Part shown: one piece after another, positions 1 to 7,137 of the stretch | How positions within the stretch are numbered: the first letter of the stretch is position 1 | Layout of the letters: the number at the start of each line of letters is the position of its first letter | From: an uncultured Pseudomonadota bacterium | Lineage (GTDB): Bacteria; Pseudomonadota; Gammaproteobacteria; Burkholderiales; Rhodocyclaceae | Length of the DNA stretch: 8,740 nt | NCBI GenBank assembly: GCA_903939665.1 | Contig: CAJAHZ010000043.1 | Span: forward strand, 1 to 8,740 | Reading direction: 5' to 3' | The notes under the pieces: model-generated | The model's input: the letters and a program-made list of their open reading frames with translations, nothing else | Database searches by the model: none | What the model was told of the DNA's origin: nothing | Program-made: the position numbers and the translations under genes

Positions 1-501
1 AAGGCAAGTGACGATCCGCTGCCTTTGCCGCTCGTCGGTGAGCGGCGAGCCGTCCCGGACGCCAGCGAGCGGTTTGGCATCCTCCTGCATGCCGTGCTTG
101 AACGGCGCACCGGCAAGGCAAGTCTCGATGGCTGGTGGCGTGATCTCGGTTTTGACGACGCCGAGTACCGGCGGGTTTTGCCGCTGGTCGAGCGTTTGCT
201 CGTCGCGCCGGCCTTGCGGCGCTTTTTCGATCCGGCGATGTTTCGCCGGGCGTGGAACGAGGTCGATATTTCGGCGGGCGATGGGACGCTGCGCCGTATC
301 GACCGGCTGGTCGAATTCAGCGGCCCCGACGATGGCTTGTGGGTGCTGGATTACAAGAGCTCGGGCAGCGATACGTCGCGGCTGGAGGCCTATCGAATGC
401 AGGTGACTGCTTATTGCCACGCCGTCGCGGGTGTGTTTCCCGAGCGGGCGGTGCGTGGCGCACTGATCTTTGCCGACGCCTCGCTGCTTGAGGTCTGCTG
501 A
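1..501 (+). CDS. UvrD/AddA-type helicase-nuclease, C-terminal fragment
   Basis: The reading frame is open from base 1 and ends at TGA 499-501, so only the last 166 residues are present and the true start lies upstream. What is seen is a PD-(D/E)XK (RecB/Cas4-like) nuclease domain. It has a GILLH motif (His about fragment residue 30), then IDRLVEF (Asp 101), then LDYKSS (Asp 117 and Lys 119, the catalytic D-x-K), then QVTAY (Gln 134, Tyr 138). In this family the domain closes large UvrD/AddA or RecB-like proteins that unwind and degrade double-strand DNA ends for recombinational repair in the cytoplasm. The family name is inferred from this domain alone because the helicase part is outside the window. 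AddB or a stand-alone RecB-family nuclease cannot be fully excluded, although AddB normally has an iron-sulfur cysteine cluster and no cysteines of that pattern are seen. It converges tail-to-tail with ppnN, 32 bases apart, with no clear terminator between them. Confidence 0.8.
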   Translation, partial: KASDDPLPLPLVGERRAVPDASERFGILLHAVLERRTGKASLDGWWRDLGFDDAEYRRVLPLVERLLVAPALRRFFDPAMFRRAWNEVDISAGDGTLRRIDRLVEFSGPDDGLWVLDYKSSGSDTSRLEAYRMQVTAYCHAVAGVFPERAVRGALIFADASLLEVC

Positions 502-533
502 TTGGGGATGCGTCAGTTCATTTGCTACGACGG

Positions 534-1913
534 TCAGTCGGCCTTGGCGATAATGCGATAACAAGGGCTGTATTTCTTGCCCGGCAGCTTCATCCGCTGC
601 TGCGTAACGAAGGACGATAACAGCGCGTCCATCAGCTTCATGATCTTCGGGTCGCCGTGTATCTCGAATTTTCCGTTTTGCTCAATCGAGCGAATGCCAT
701 AGTCCTTGACGTTGCCCGTCACGACGCCCGAGAAAGCACGACGCAGGTTGGCCGCCAGCATATGGATCGGCTGATCCTGTTGAAGATTGAGGTTGCGCAT
801 GTTTTCGTGCGTTGGCAAAAACGGACGCTGAAACTCATCGTCAATCTTCAGTAGCCAGTTGAAATAGTAGGCGTCTCTACTCGTTTTCCGAAAGGTGCGG
901 ACATGCTCTATCGCCGTGGCGACTTCCCGCGCGACCTGCGGCGGGTCGCCGATGATGATCTTGTAGCGGCTCTGCGCCTGAGGGCCGAGCGTCCTGCCAA
1001 TAAACTGATCGATCCGCCGGAAATAGTATTCGGAACTGCGCGGCCCGGTGAAAATCAGGGGGAAGGGCAGGTTGACATTGTCCGGATGGAGCAGGATGCC
1101 AAGAACGTAAAGAATCTCCTCTGCCGTACCCGCGCCGCCGGGGAAGACCACAATGCCGTGCCCGGCGCGGACAAAGGCCTCGAGGCGCTTTTCGATATCT
1201 GGGAAAATGACCAGGTCATTAACGATCGGATTGGGTGATTCAGCGGCAATGACCCCCGGTTCGGTAAAGCCGAGGTAGCGCCCGTTGCTGACCCGCTGTT
1301 TTGCGTGCGCGATCGCAGCTCCCTTCATCGGGCCCTTCATGGCCCCCGGGCCGCAACCCGTACAGATGTCCATGCCGCGCAACCCGAGTTCGTAGCCGAC
1401 GTCTTTTGTGTAGTCGTACTCTTCACGCGTGATTGAATGCCCGCCCCAGCACACGACAATGTTCGGGTCGATCATCGGCAGCAGAACGTCGGCATTGCGC
1501 AGGATATGAAAGACCGAGTCGGTAATGCCTTCCGATGTTGTCAGATCGAACTTCGGGTTGCCGTTGATCTCGTCATTGACATAGATAATGTCGCGCACGA
1601 CCGAGAACAGGTGTTCATTAATGCCCTTGATCATCTTGCCATCGACAAAGGCCCTGGCGGGCGCGCCCTTCAGATCGAGCTTGATGCCGCGCTGGCGCTG
1701 GATGATGCTGATTTCGAAAGTCTTGTAGCGCTCGAGCAGTTCTTTCCCGTCATCGAGCCCGATGCCACTGTTCAGAACGGCCAGCGAGCAGTTGCGAAAG
1801 ACGCTGTACAGGCCGCCGTGGCTGGTGTCGAGCAGCCGGCTGACTTCGCTGCGCGACAAGACTTCGAGGCGGCCTTCCGGCGAGATTTGCGCATCGACTA
1901 CTTCGTATTCCAT
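534..1913 (-). CDS. ppnN: Pyrimidine/purine nucleotide 5'-monophosphate nucleosidase PpnN (LOG family)
   Basis: A 459-residue protein that matches E. coli PpnN (YgdH, about 454 residues) over its length from memory. Shared blocks are the N-terminal LYSVFRNCSLAVLNSG, the central CWGGHS and CTGCGPGAMKGPMKGAA, the LOG signature PGGAGTAEE (residues 258-266) and the C-terminal RRAFSGVVTGNVK and QQRMKLPG. The family hydrolyses the N-glycosidic bond of nucleoside monophosphates to free base and ribose 5-phosphate in the cytoplasm, and the E. coli enzyme is stimulated by (p)ppGpp. The frame is open further upstream to 2042, but that would overlap the previous gene and add about 43 unrelated residues. 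The ATG at 1911-1913 is preceded by AGGGA at a usable distance and gives the expected family length. It is the last gene of the probable kinase/regulator/ppnN unit, 85 bases after the regulator's stop. The annotation is firm; regulation by the two-component pair is not shown. Confidence 0.95.
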   Translation of the reverse strand: MEYEVVDAQISPEGRLEVLSRSEVSRLLDTSHGGLYSVFRNCSLAVLNSGIGLDDGKELLERYKTFEISIIQRQRGIKLDLKGAPARAFVDGKMIKGINEHLFSVVRDIIYVNDEINGNPKFDLTTSEGITDSVFHILRNADVLLPMIDPNIVVCWGGHSITREEYDYTKDVGYELGLRGMDICTGCGPGAMKGPMKGAAIAHAKQRVSNGRYLGFTEPGVIAAESPNPIVNDLVIFPDIEKRLEAFVRAGHGIVVFPGGAGTAEEILYVLGILLHPDNVNLPFPLIFTGPRSSEYYFRRIDQFIGRTLGPQAQSRYKIIIGDPPQVAREVATAIEHVRTFRKTSRDAYYFNWLLKIDDEFQRPFLPTHENMRNLNLQQDQPIHMLAANLRRAFSGVVTGNVKDYGIRSIEQNGKFEIHGDPKIMKLMDALLSSFVTQQRMKLPGKKYSPCYRIIAKAD

Positions 1914-1998
1914 TGAGGAGTCCCTGAGATCGTGAAATTTGCCTTGCGCTACGCCAGTGGGTTCAATCAAGCCGCTTGGCGAGGCGCGTCGATTGTCG

Positions 1999-3612
1999 CT
2001 ATTTGTCGCCTGCGATGCGCGCCAGTGCGTTGGCATACTCATGATGCTTTTTGTTGGCCGGGTTCAAGTCTTGCACCCGGTCGAGCAGTTGTTTTGCCTC
2101 CAGAACCATCGCTTCATTCTTACCTTCCTTGCTCATCAGTCCGATCAGCAGGCCGCACAGGTTCATGATGATCACCTCATTGTTCGGCAAGTTTTCGACG
2201 GCCTTTCTGAGCAGCGTGGCGGCCTCCAGCAAATTGCCTTCCTTGGCCAGCATGACGCCCTGATTGTTGATGTTGACCACTTCCTGCCGCGATTCGTTCA
2301 CCAGGGCGAGGCCTTCTGCACCCAGTTGTTCGCTTTCAAAAACAGCCTGGATCTGGCTTGAAATCCCGGCGTTCTCATGATTGTTCTTGATGACATTGCG
2401 AAGCAAGCCACAAGCCTTGTCTTTTTTGCCCAGTTTGAACAGGGACTTGGCCATTTCCATCGCCACATCGGCGTTGACCTTGCCGGACAATTCGTCCATC
2501 AGGCGCTCTGCATTGGCCATGGCGGCTTCGGCCTTTTCCGACTGCCCGATCTTGTGATAGACCAGGCTTTCGGCGGCAGCCGTTTGCATGGCCGCTTCCG
2601 GGTTGCCCTTGAATGCGCTTTTGCTTTGTTCCAGAATCTTCAGCGCTTCTTCGGGTGAGTCCTTGTCGCTAAAGACCTTGGCCAGCCCGGCATAAACAGC
2701 AGGATTCTTGTGCGACGAAAATTCGCTGATCTTGATTGTTTTCTCAAAGGCGGCCTGCGCGACATCCAGCGCGCCATTCTTGTAGGCCGTCTCGCCGAGG
2801 GTTTTTTGTCTTGTTGGCGAATTGGGCGAGAGCTTGACTGCGTCGAGCAGCACCTGCTGCGCTTGCTCGGTGTCGCCCAGCGCATCCAGAGATTTCGCCA
2901 GCCAGTCGGAGGAGTCCATGTACATGCTGTTTTCCGCCAGCACCTCCTGAAATATTTCTTTTGCGCGGGCATACTCGCCGGCGTGGAAATGGAGCTTGCC
3001 GAGGCCGGTCTTTGCCCAGGGTACGCTGCGGGCAGCCAGAACCGAGTCGAACAGCGCCTTGGCTGTTTCGTAATCGCCGATGGTCAGCAGCAGATCGCTC
3101 TTGATACGCAGAATCTCCTGCGGGTGCAGCGCCTGTGCTTCCAGTTGCTGGTCGCATTGCGCAATGGCGGCGGGGTAGTTACGCGCCTTGATGGCTGTTT
3201 CGATGCCGTTTAGCGACAGCTTCCTGGCGATCAGCTTTTCCAGCCGGCTTTCCAGCAACCCTTGATTGATCGGTTTCAGCAGATAGTCGTCCGGCTTGAT
3301 CTCCGCAGCGCCCATCACCATCTCCGGTGTCTTTTCTGCCGTAACCATGACCCATATGGTCGATACGCCGATATATTTGCGCAGCTTCGCCTCTTCCAGA
3401 ATCTGCTGTCCATTCTGCCCGGGGCCGAGGTTATAGTCGCAAATCACTATGTCATATTTTGTCATGCGTAGCTGGTTCATGGCGTCCTTGCCATTGCCCG
3501 CTGTATCAACCTTGGTTACGCCCATGGATTTGACGAACTCCCGCAGCATGGTCCGCATGCCCTGAAAGTCGTCGATGATCAAGATGTTTGCTTGCTGGAG
3601 TGGAACAGTCAT
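1999..3612 (-). CDS. Response regulator with C-terminal TPR array
   Basis: 537 residues. Residues about 8-125 form a CheY-like receiver domain. It has the acidic pair Asp14-Asp15 in LIIDDF, phospho-acceptor Asp59 in VICDYN, Thr91 in VMVTAE and Lys113 in LLKP, so all residues needed for phosphorylation and switching are present. From about residue 130 to the end the protein is helical with repeated A-x-x-x-x-x-A spacing typical of tetratricopeptide repeats, for example around GDYETAKALFDSVL, GEYARAKEIFQEVL and GNLLEAATLLRKAV. There is no DNA-binding, GGDEF or other enzymatic output domain, so the output is probably protein binding. The ATG at 3610-3612 is chosen because AGGA lies just upstream and the protein then begins directly at the receiver domain; a TTG at 3630 is possible. 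It starts 24 bases after the kinase stop, which supports a cognate pair. Its targets are unknown. Confidence 0.9.
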   Translation of the reverse strand: MTVPLQQANILIIDDFQGMRTMLREFVKSMGVTKVDTAGNGKDAMNQLRMTKYDIVICDYNLGPGQNGQQILEEAKLRKYIGVSTIWVMVTAEKTPEMVMGAAEIKPDDYLLKPINQGLLESRLEKLIARKLSLNGIETAIKARNYPAAIAQCDQQLEAQALHPQEILRIKSDLLLTIGDYETAKALFDSVLAARSVPWAKTGLGKLHFHAGEYARAKEIFQEVLAENSMYMDSSDWLAKSLDALGDTEQAQQVLLDAVKLSPNSPTRQKTLGETAYKNGALDVAQAAFEKTIKISEFSSHKNPAVYAGLAKVFSDKDSPEEALKILEQSKSAFKGNPEAAMQTAAAESLVYHKIGQSEKAEAAMANAERLMDELSGKVNADVAMEMAKSLFKLGKKDKACGLLRNVIKNNHENAGISSQIQAVFESEQLGAEGLALVNESRQEVVNINNQGVMLAKEGNLLEAATLLRKAVENLPNNEVIIMNLCGLLIGLMSKEGKNEAMVLEAKQLLDRVQDLNPANKKHHEYANALARIAGDK

Positions 3613-3636
3613 GGTTTGTATCCTTTGCAAACAGGG

Positions 3637-4329
3637 CTATGGGAGCCTCACGACGAAACAGCCGCCACCGTACGCGCCGCCATTTTCGATGGAGAGCGAG
3701 CCTTGATTGTTGCCATTCTTGTGCATGCTTGCCACCCGGGACGAGAAATAGAACCCCAAACCCGTACTGCCACTTGCAAAATTGACCCCCTTGTTTGCCG
3801 ACACGCCGTCGTTGAGCAGCAAACTCTGTGGGTATCCCTTGCCGTTGTCTTCAACGCGCATTTCAAGGAAGCCTTTGTCGATCTTTGCCGCCACGCGGAT
3901 CTTGTCGGAAGTGTAGTGGTAAGCGTTGTTCAACGCGTTGATCAGTATCCCGGTGACCAGGTCCCGGTCGATTGACCAGTAGCAGTTTTCGGCGCAGTCC
4001 ACCGTAATGGATATTCCCTTGAAGTCCATCACCGACTGGTTCTGCAATAAGGCTTCCTCAATCACCTCGCTTACCGAATGTTCGGCAACATCCATCGGGT
4101 AGATCGATTTGCCGAATTTGTAGAGGCTGAGCAGCTGAATGAGATTCGAATTCATCCGGTTGGCCTGATAGATAATCAGTCCCAGGCTCTCGGATGCCGA
4201 GGCGTCGCCTCGTTGCCGGCACTGGACGGCCATTTTTTCCAGGGAGCTCACTTGCAGATTCAACGAATTTTTCATGTCGTGAATCGCTGAGGCGATCAGA
4301 TCAGTGAAGCTGATGTCTTCCTGTGCCAT
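3637..4329 (-). CDS. Soluble two-component sensor histidine kinase
   Basis: 230 residues, all cytoplasmic in appearance, with no membrane segment and no recognisable sensor domain. It starts almost directly with the dimerisation/phospho-acceptor helix: His17 in AIHDMKNSLN (H-box). Next come an N-box (NALNNAYHYT, around residue 131), a G1 box VEDNGKG (Asp161) and a G2 box STGLGFYFSSRVA (around 188-200), and it ends in GGGCFVVRLP. These are the HisKA and HATPase_c parts of a functional-looking kinase that would autophosphorylate on His17 and pass phosphate to the adjacent TPR regulator. The ATG at 4327-4329 is preferred over an upstream TTG at 4383, since residues before it look non-conserved; neither has a strong Shine-Dalgarno. 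Signal input must come from a partner or from domains too small to recognise. A weak extended -10-like TGCTATTAG lies on this strand at 4382-4374. Confidence 0.88.
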   Translation of the reverse strand: MAQEDISFTDLIASAIHDMKNSLNLQVSSLEKMAVQCRQRGDASASESLGLIIYQANRMNSNLIQLLSLYKFGKSIYPMDVAEHSVSEVIEEALLQNQSVMDFKGISITVDCAENCYWSIDRDLVTGILINALNNAYHYTSDKIRVAAKIDKGFLEMRVEDNGKGYPQSLLLNDGVSANKGVNFASGSTGLGFYFSSRVASMHKNGNNQGSLSIENGGAYGGGCFVVRLP

Positions 4330-4533
4330 TTTATCTGCCCGCACTGTTATGCCAGGAATCGGCTTTGGATATTCTAATAGCAAATCAGATCAGCGGTGCT
4401 TTTGCTTGCCCGGCAGGTTTTTCCGGCAGCGTACAGCCTGCACACAACTACTTTCCCAAACCGGCCAGATCGAATAACATCTGTCGTTAGTTCGGCGCTT
4501 GGCTGCGTTGGGCGAAAAATCAAGGGGATAAGC
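4330..4533. promoter_or_regulatory. Divergent intergenic region between kinase and CBS-domain genes
   Basis: 204 bases separate the divergent start codons at 4329 (-) and 4534 (+), so promoters for both units must lie here or within the genes. The only candidate I can point to is TGCTATTAG on the minus strand at 4382-4374, which resembles an extended -10 (TGnTATAAT) but has no good -35. On the plus strand AAGGGG at 4522-4527 is a good ribosome binding site for the CBS gene. Open frames cross the region on both strands but have no family support. No terminator or clear operator is visible. Confidence 0.4.
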
Positions 4534-4983
4534 ATGCAAGTGCGGGAAATTTTGCGCGTCAAGGGTTCGACGCTGTTTACGGCTTCGCCACAGCAGTTGC
4601 TGAGCGATGCCGTAGCGGCGATGGCGGATCACGATGTCGGTTCTCTGGTCGTCATGGGGGGGGGTAAGATGGTTGGCATGCTCACCTTTCGCGAGGTCAT
4701 CAAGGCAATCAATGCGCACAAGGACGGCAATTCGGTCAATGTTGAAAGCGTCATGGTCCGCGATCCGGTCACCGTTGCGCCGGATATGGAAGTCGATGAT
4801 CTGCGTCGCCTGATGATCGAGAAACACTCGCGTTATCTTCCCGTCATGGATGGCACGATGCTGATGGGGGTGATTTCGTTTCTTGACGTGGCCAAGGCGG
4901 TGCTTGAGGAGCAGAGCTTCGAAAACCGTATGCTGAAAAATTACATCCGTAACTGGCCTGACGGAGACAAGGCCCCGGAGTAG
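4534..4983 (+). CDS. Two-CBS-domain (Bateman module) protein
   Basis: 149 residues made almost entirely of two CBS domains, about residues 8-63 and 72-126, followed by a short charged tail. Diagnostic stretches are VGSLVVMGGGKMVGMLTFREV in the first half, and VMVRDPVTVAPDMEV with RYLPVMDGTMLMGVISFLDV in the second. Paired CBS domains bind adenosine nucleotides (AMP, ATP, S-adenosylmethionine) and act as energy or ligand sensors, and stand-alone versions regulate unknown partners. There is no enzyme domain, so a ligand-sensing role is inferred from the fold alone. The ATG at 4534 is chosen because AAGGGG sits six bases upstream and the protein then begins at the domain; the frame extends upstream to 4396 without family-like sequence. 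The coding sequence contains a run of nine G at 4656-4664 (codons 41-44), described under findings. It is divergent from the kinase operon and 147 bases before fadD. Confidence 0.9.
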   Translation: MQVREILRVKGSTLFTASPQQLLSDAVAAMADHDVGSLVVMGGGKMVGMLTFREVIKAINAHKDGNSVNVESVMVRDPVTVAPDMEVDDLRRLMIEKHSRYLPVMDGTMLMGVISFLDVAKAVLEEQSFENRMLKNYIRNWPDGDKAPE

Positions 4984-5012
4984 ATTCACGGAATAGCCTT
5001 ATTAGAGGTTAC

Positions 5013-5035
5013 TTGCCGGACGCAGAATCCGGCAA
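5013..5035 (+). terminator. Hairpin after the CBS-domain gene
   Basis: TTGCCGGA (5013-5020) and TCCGGCAA (5028-5035) form a perfect 8-bp inverted repeat around a 7-base loop, 29 bases after the CBS gene stop. The stem is GC-rich, but no run of T follows on either strand, so intrinsic termination would be weak. It could instead be a two-fold operator upstream of fadD. Confidence 0.35.
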
Positions 5036-5070
5036 TCTGCGAGAGCGCACCGACCAAGCGTACAAAGAAC

Positions 5071-5115
5071 GACAATCGGTGTGTTGCATGACAATTCAAA
5101 AATAGACAATGCAAC
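5071..5115 (+). promoter_or_regulatory. Repeat-rich leader upstream of fadD
   Basis: The hexamer GACAAT occurs three times in the same direction, at 5071-5076, 5090-5095 and 5105-5110. Overlapping these, GTTGCAT (5083-5089) and ATGCAAC (5109-5115) form a perfect 7-bp inverted repeat spaced by 19 bases. The segment ends just before the fadD Shine-Dalgarno, so a regulator bound here could block the promoter or ribosome access. TTGCAT at 5084 resembles a -35, but no well-spaced -10 follows. Function is inferred from position only. Confidence 0.3.
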
Positions 5116-5130
5116 TCAGGAGGAGAGCAA

Positions 5131-6801
5131 ATGGACAGGATTTGGCTGCAGAGCTATCAAGCGGGTGTGCCTGCTGAAATCGACCTGAACGAATTCCAGT
5201 CGCTCGGGGAAATGTTCGAGAAAAGTGTCGCGAAGTATCGTGACCAGACCGCCTACATCAACATGGGCGTCGAACTGACCTACGGTGAAGTCGACAAGTT
5301 ATCGCGCGATTTTGCCGCGTACTTGCAATCCGTGCTCAAACTGCCGCAGGGTTCGCGCATCGCGATCATGATGCCCAATGTGCTGCAGTATCCGATATGC
5401 ATGTTTGCCGCGCTGCGCGCCGGCTATACGGTAGTGAACGTCAATCCGCTCTACACGCCGCGCGAGCTTGAGCACCAACTCAAGGACTCGGGCGCTGAAG
5501 CCATCGTTATTCTTGAGAACTTTGCGCATACGCTGGAGCAGGTGATCGACAAGACGCCGGTCAAGCACATTGTGATGGCCCGGCTGGGCGACATGCTCGG
5601 TTTTCCCAAGGGCTCGATCGTCAACTTCGTTGTCAAGTATGTCAAAAAGATGGTTCCTGCATGGCGCCTGCAGCGCGCTGTCGCCTTTGGTTCAGCGCTG
5701 GGCAAGGGGGCGGGCGCCGAGTTCAAGCCGGTCAAGGTGGCTCAGGAAGATCTCGCATTTCTGCAATACACAGGCGGTACGACGGGGCTCTCCAAAGGCG
5801 CGATGTTGACCCACCGCAACATCCTCGCCAACGTCGCGCAGGCGCACGCATGGGTCAAGCCCGCCGTCCGCGATGGCGGCGAATTCATCGTCACCGCGCT
5901 GCCGCTTTACCATATCTTCGCCTTGACGGCGAACTGCTTTACCTTCTTCAAGATCGGTGCGAGCAATTTGCTGATCACCAACCCGCGTGATATTCCAGGT
6001 TTCGTCGCCGAGATGGCCAAGTACCCCTTCACCGTGCTTACCGGCGTCAATACCTTGTTCAACGCCCTGCTGAACAATGATGCCTTTGCGGCGCTCGACT
6101 TCAGCAAATTCAGGCTGACGCTCGGTGGCGGCATGGCGGTGCAGCGGGCCGTTGCCGAGAAATGGAAGCTCGTTACCGGGAAAACCCTGATCGAAGCCTA
6201 CGGTTTGACCGAGACATCGCCGGCAGCGACCATGAACCCGCTGAATATCCCCGATTACAACGGCGCGATCGGCCTGCCGATATCATCGACCGAAGTTGCG
6301 ATCCGTAACGATGCAGGGCTTGATGTGCCCCTCGGTGAGCGCGGCGAACTGTGCGTGCGCGGCCCACAAGTCATGAAGGGCTACTACAACCGCCCCGAGG
6401 AAACGGCGCACGTGATGACCGCCGACGGATTTCTGCTGACCGGCGACGTGGCAGTAATGGATGAAAAGGGATTCGTGCGCATTGTCGATCGCAAGAAAGA
6501 CATGATTCTCGTCTCCGGCTTCAACGTCTACCCGAATGAGGTCGAGGACGTGGTTGCCATGCATCCCGGCGTGCTTGAGGTCGCCGCAGTCGGCGTGCCT
6601 AACGAAAAATCCGGCGAAGCAGTAAAGATCTTTGTCGTAAAGAAAGACCTCTCATTGACCGCTGAGGCGCTGATTGCGCATTGCCGCGAACACCTTACCG
6701 GTTACAAGGTGCCGAGCCAGGTCGAGTTTCGCACTGATTTGCCGAAGACCAACGTCGGCAAGATACTGCGCCGCGAACTGCGCGACGAGGCGGCGAAATA
6801 G
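5131..6801 (+). CDS. fadD: Long-chain-fatty-acid--CoA ligase FadD
   Basis: 556 residues, close to the 561 of E. coli FadD and similar over the whole length from memory. The enzyme activates free long-chain fatty acids in two steps, first to acyl-AMP with ATP and then to acyl-CoA, feeding beta-oxidation and lipid synthesis at the inner face of the cytoplasmic membrane. Seen motifs are the P-loop YTGGTTGLSKGAMLTH (residues 213 onward), the AMP-binding AYGLTET (356-362), TGD (Asp439), the hinge region IVDRKKDMILVSGFNVYPNE (Arg454 and following) and the catalytic lysine in NVGKILRREL (Lys544). All expected catalytic residues are intact. The start is fixed by AGGAGGAG at 5118-5125, six bases or fewer from the ATG. 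It appears to be monocistronic: a spacer of 336 bases follows, and the preceding CBS gene is separated by a hairpin. The leader repeats suggest transcriptional control. Confidence 0.96.
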   Translation: MDRIWLQSYQAGVPAEIDLNEFQSLGEMFEKSVAKYRDQTAYINMGVELTYGEVDKLSRDFAAYLQSVLKLPQGSRIAIMMPNVLQYPICMFAALRAGYTVVNVNPLYTPRELEHQLKDSGAEAIVILENFAHTLEQVIDKTPVKHIVMARLGDMLGFPKGSIVNFVVKYVKKMVPAWRLQRAVAFGSALGKGAGAEFKPVKVAQEDLAFLQYTGGTTGLSKGAMLTHRNILANVAQAHAWVKPAVRDGGEFIVTALPLYHIFALTANCFTFFKIGASNLLITNPRDIPGFVAEMAKYPFTVLTGVNTLFNALLNNDAFAALDFSKFRLTLGGGMAVQRAVAEKWKLVTGKTLIEAYGLTETSPAATMNPLNIPDYNGAIGLPISSTEVAIRNDAGLDVPLGERGELCVRGPQVMKGYYNRPEETAHVMTADGFLLTGDVAVMDEKGFVRIVDRKKDMILVSGFNVYPNEVEDVVAMHPGVLEVAAVGVPNEKSGEAVKIFVVKKDLSLTAEALIAHCREHLTGYKVPSQVEFRTDLPKTNVGKILRRELRDEAAK

Positions 6802-7137
6802 GGAGTTTCTGGCGCGACAAGCTCATTGCGTGGGGTCTGCAGTTGAGCTGTCGACGGATTTTTCTGCCCGGATAAGCAGGAATCCGAGTTGCGAGATGCA
6901 GCACAGAAAACGCCAGTCACGACCTGTGATGGCTTCATTGTTGTGCAGCACGGCATTCGCCGTGAATGGCAACGCACGCAAGGTGGTCGTCGCACGGCCA
7001 CTACCGGTCATCGGCCTTTCATCCCATTGCGGCATTGGTTCCTTTTGACGCACCGGAGCGGCTACTGAACCGAACGTTAACACGCTCATAACAACGAAAC
7101 CAAAGTTTCTCTATGAAAACTTGACTTTCTTTGTTGG
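6802..7137. other. Gene-poor spacer between fadD and the HEPN/MNT module
   Basis: 336 bases without a convincing gene. An imperfect hairpin lies at 6855-6886 (outer arms CGGATT/AATCCG, inner CTGC/GCAG) and may help end fadD transcription, but no T-run follows. A small perfect inverted repeat CACGGC/GCCGTG lies at 6949-6964. An 88-codon minus-strand frame (6823-7089) crosses most of the spacer; it has no ribosome binding site, no recognised domain and no clear signal peptide, so it is not called. Bases 6986-7020 resemble, in reverse orientation, a segment beyond the toxin gene. The last 35 bases hold a candidate operator for the next gene. Confidence 0.5.
7103..7122 (+). promoter_or_regulatory. 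Candidate autoregulatory operator of the HEPN/MNT module
   Basis: AAGTTT (7103-7108) and AAACTT (7117-7122) form a perfect 6-bp inverted repeat with an 8-base spacer, ending 15 bases before the antitoxin ATG. Its spacer contains TATGA, part of a weak -10-like TATGAA at 7112-7117. This is the expected position for repression by the winged-helix antitoxin encoded immediately downstream, but binding is only inferred. Confidence 0.3.

Noticed and set aside
1437..1916. 159-codon plus-strand frame opposite ppnN
   Set aside because: Antisense to strongly conserved PpnN sequence and without any recognisable domain.
1914..2042. N-terminal extension of PpnN by 43 residues
   Set aside because: It would overlap the regulator gene and lacks similarity to the PpnN N-terminus; ATG at 1913 has AGGGA upstream and gives the normal length.
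4396..4533. N-terminal extension of the CBS-domain protein by 46 residues
   Set aside because: The extension does not look like CBS sequence, and the ribosome binding site at 4522-4527 points to the ATG at 4534.
4390..4989. 199-codon open frame on the minus strand, antisense to the CBS-domain gene
   Set aside because: Rich in His, Arg and Asp as typical of a shadow frame; the opposite strand encodes a clear CBS pair with a good ribosome binding site.
6855..6886. Intrinsic terminator of fadD
   Set aside because: The stem has an internal bulge and no T-run follows, so it is only mentioned as a possible hairpin in the spacer.
6823..7089. 88-codon minus-strand frame in the spacer after fadD
   Set aside because: No ribosome binding site, no recognised family, overlaps only spacer DNA; it could be a decayed gene, but nothing in the sequence shows this.
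7121..7126. TTGACT as a -35 box for the antitoxin gene
   Set aside because: A -10 would fall inside the coding region around 7144-7149, where nothing resembles TATAAT; usable only if translation starts later than 7156.
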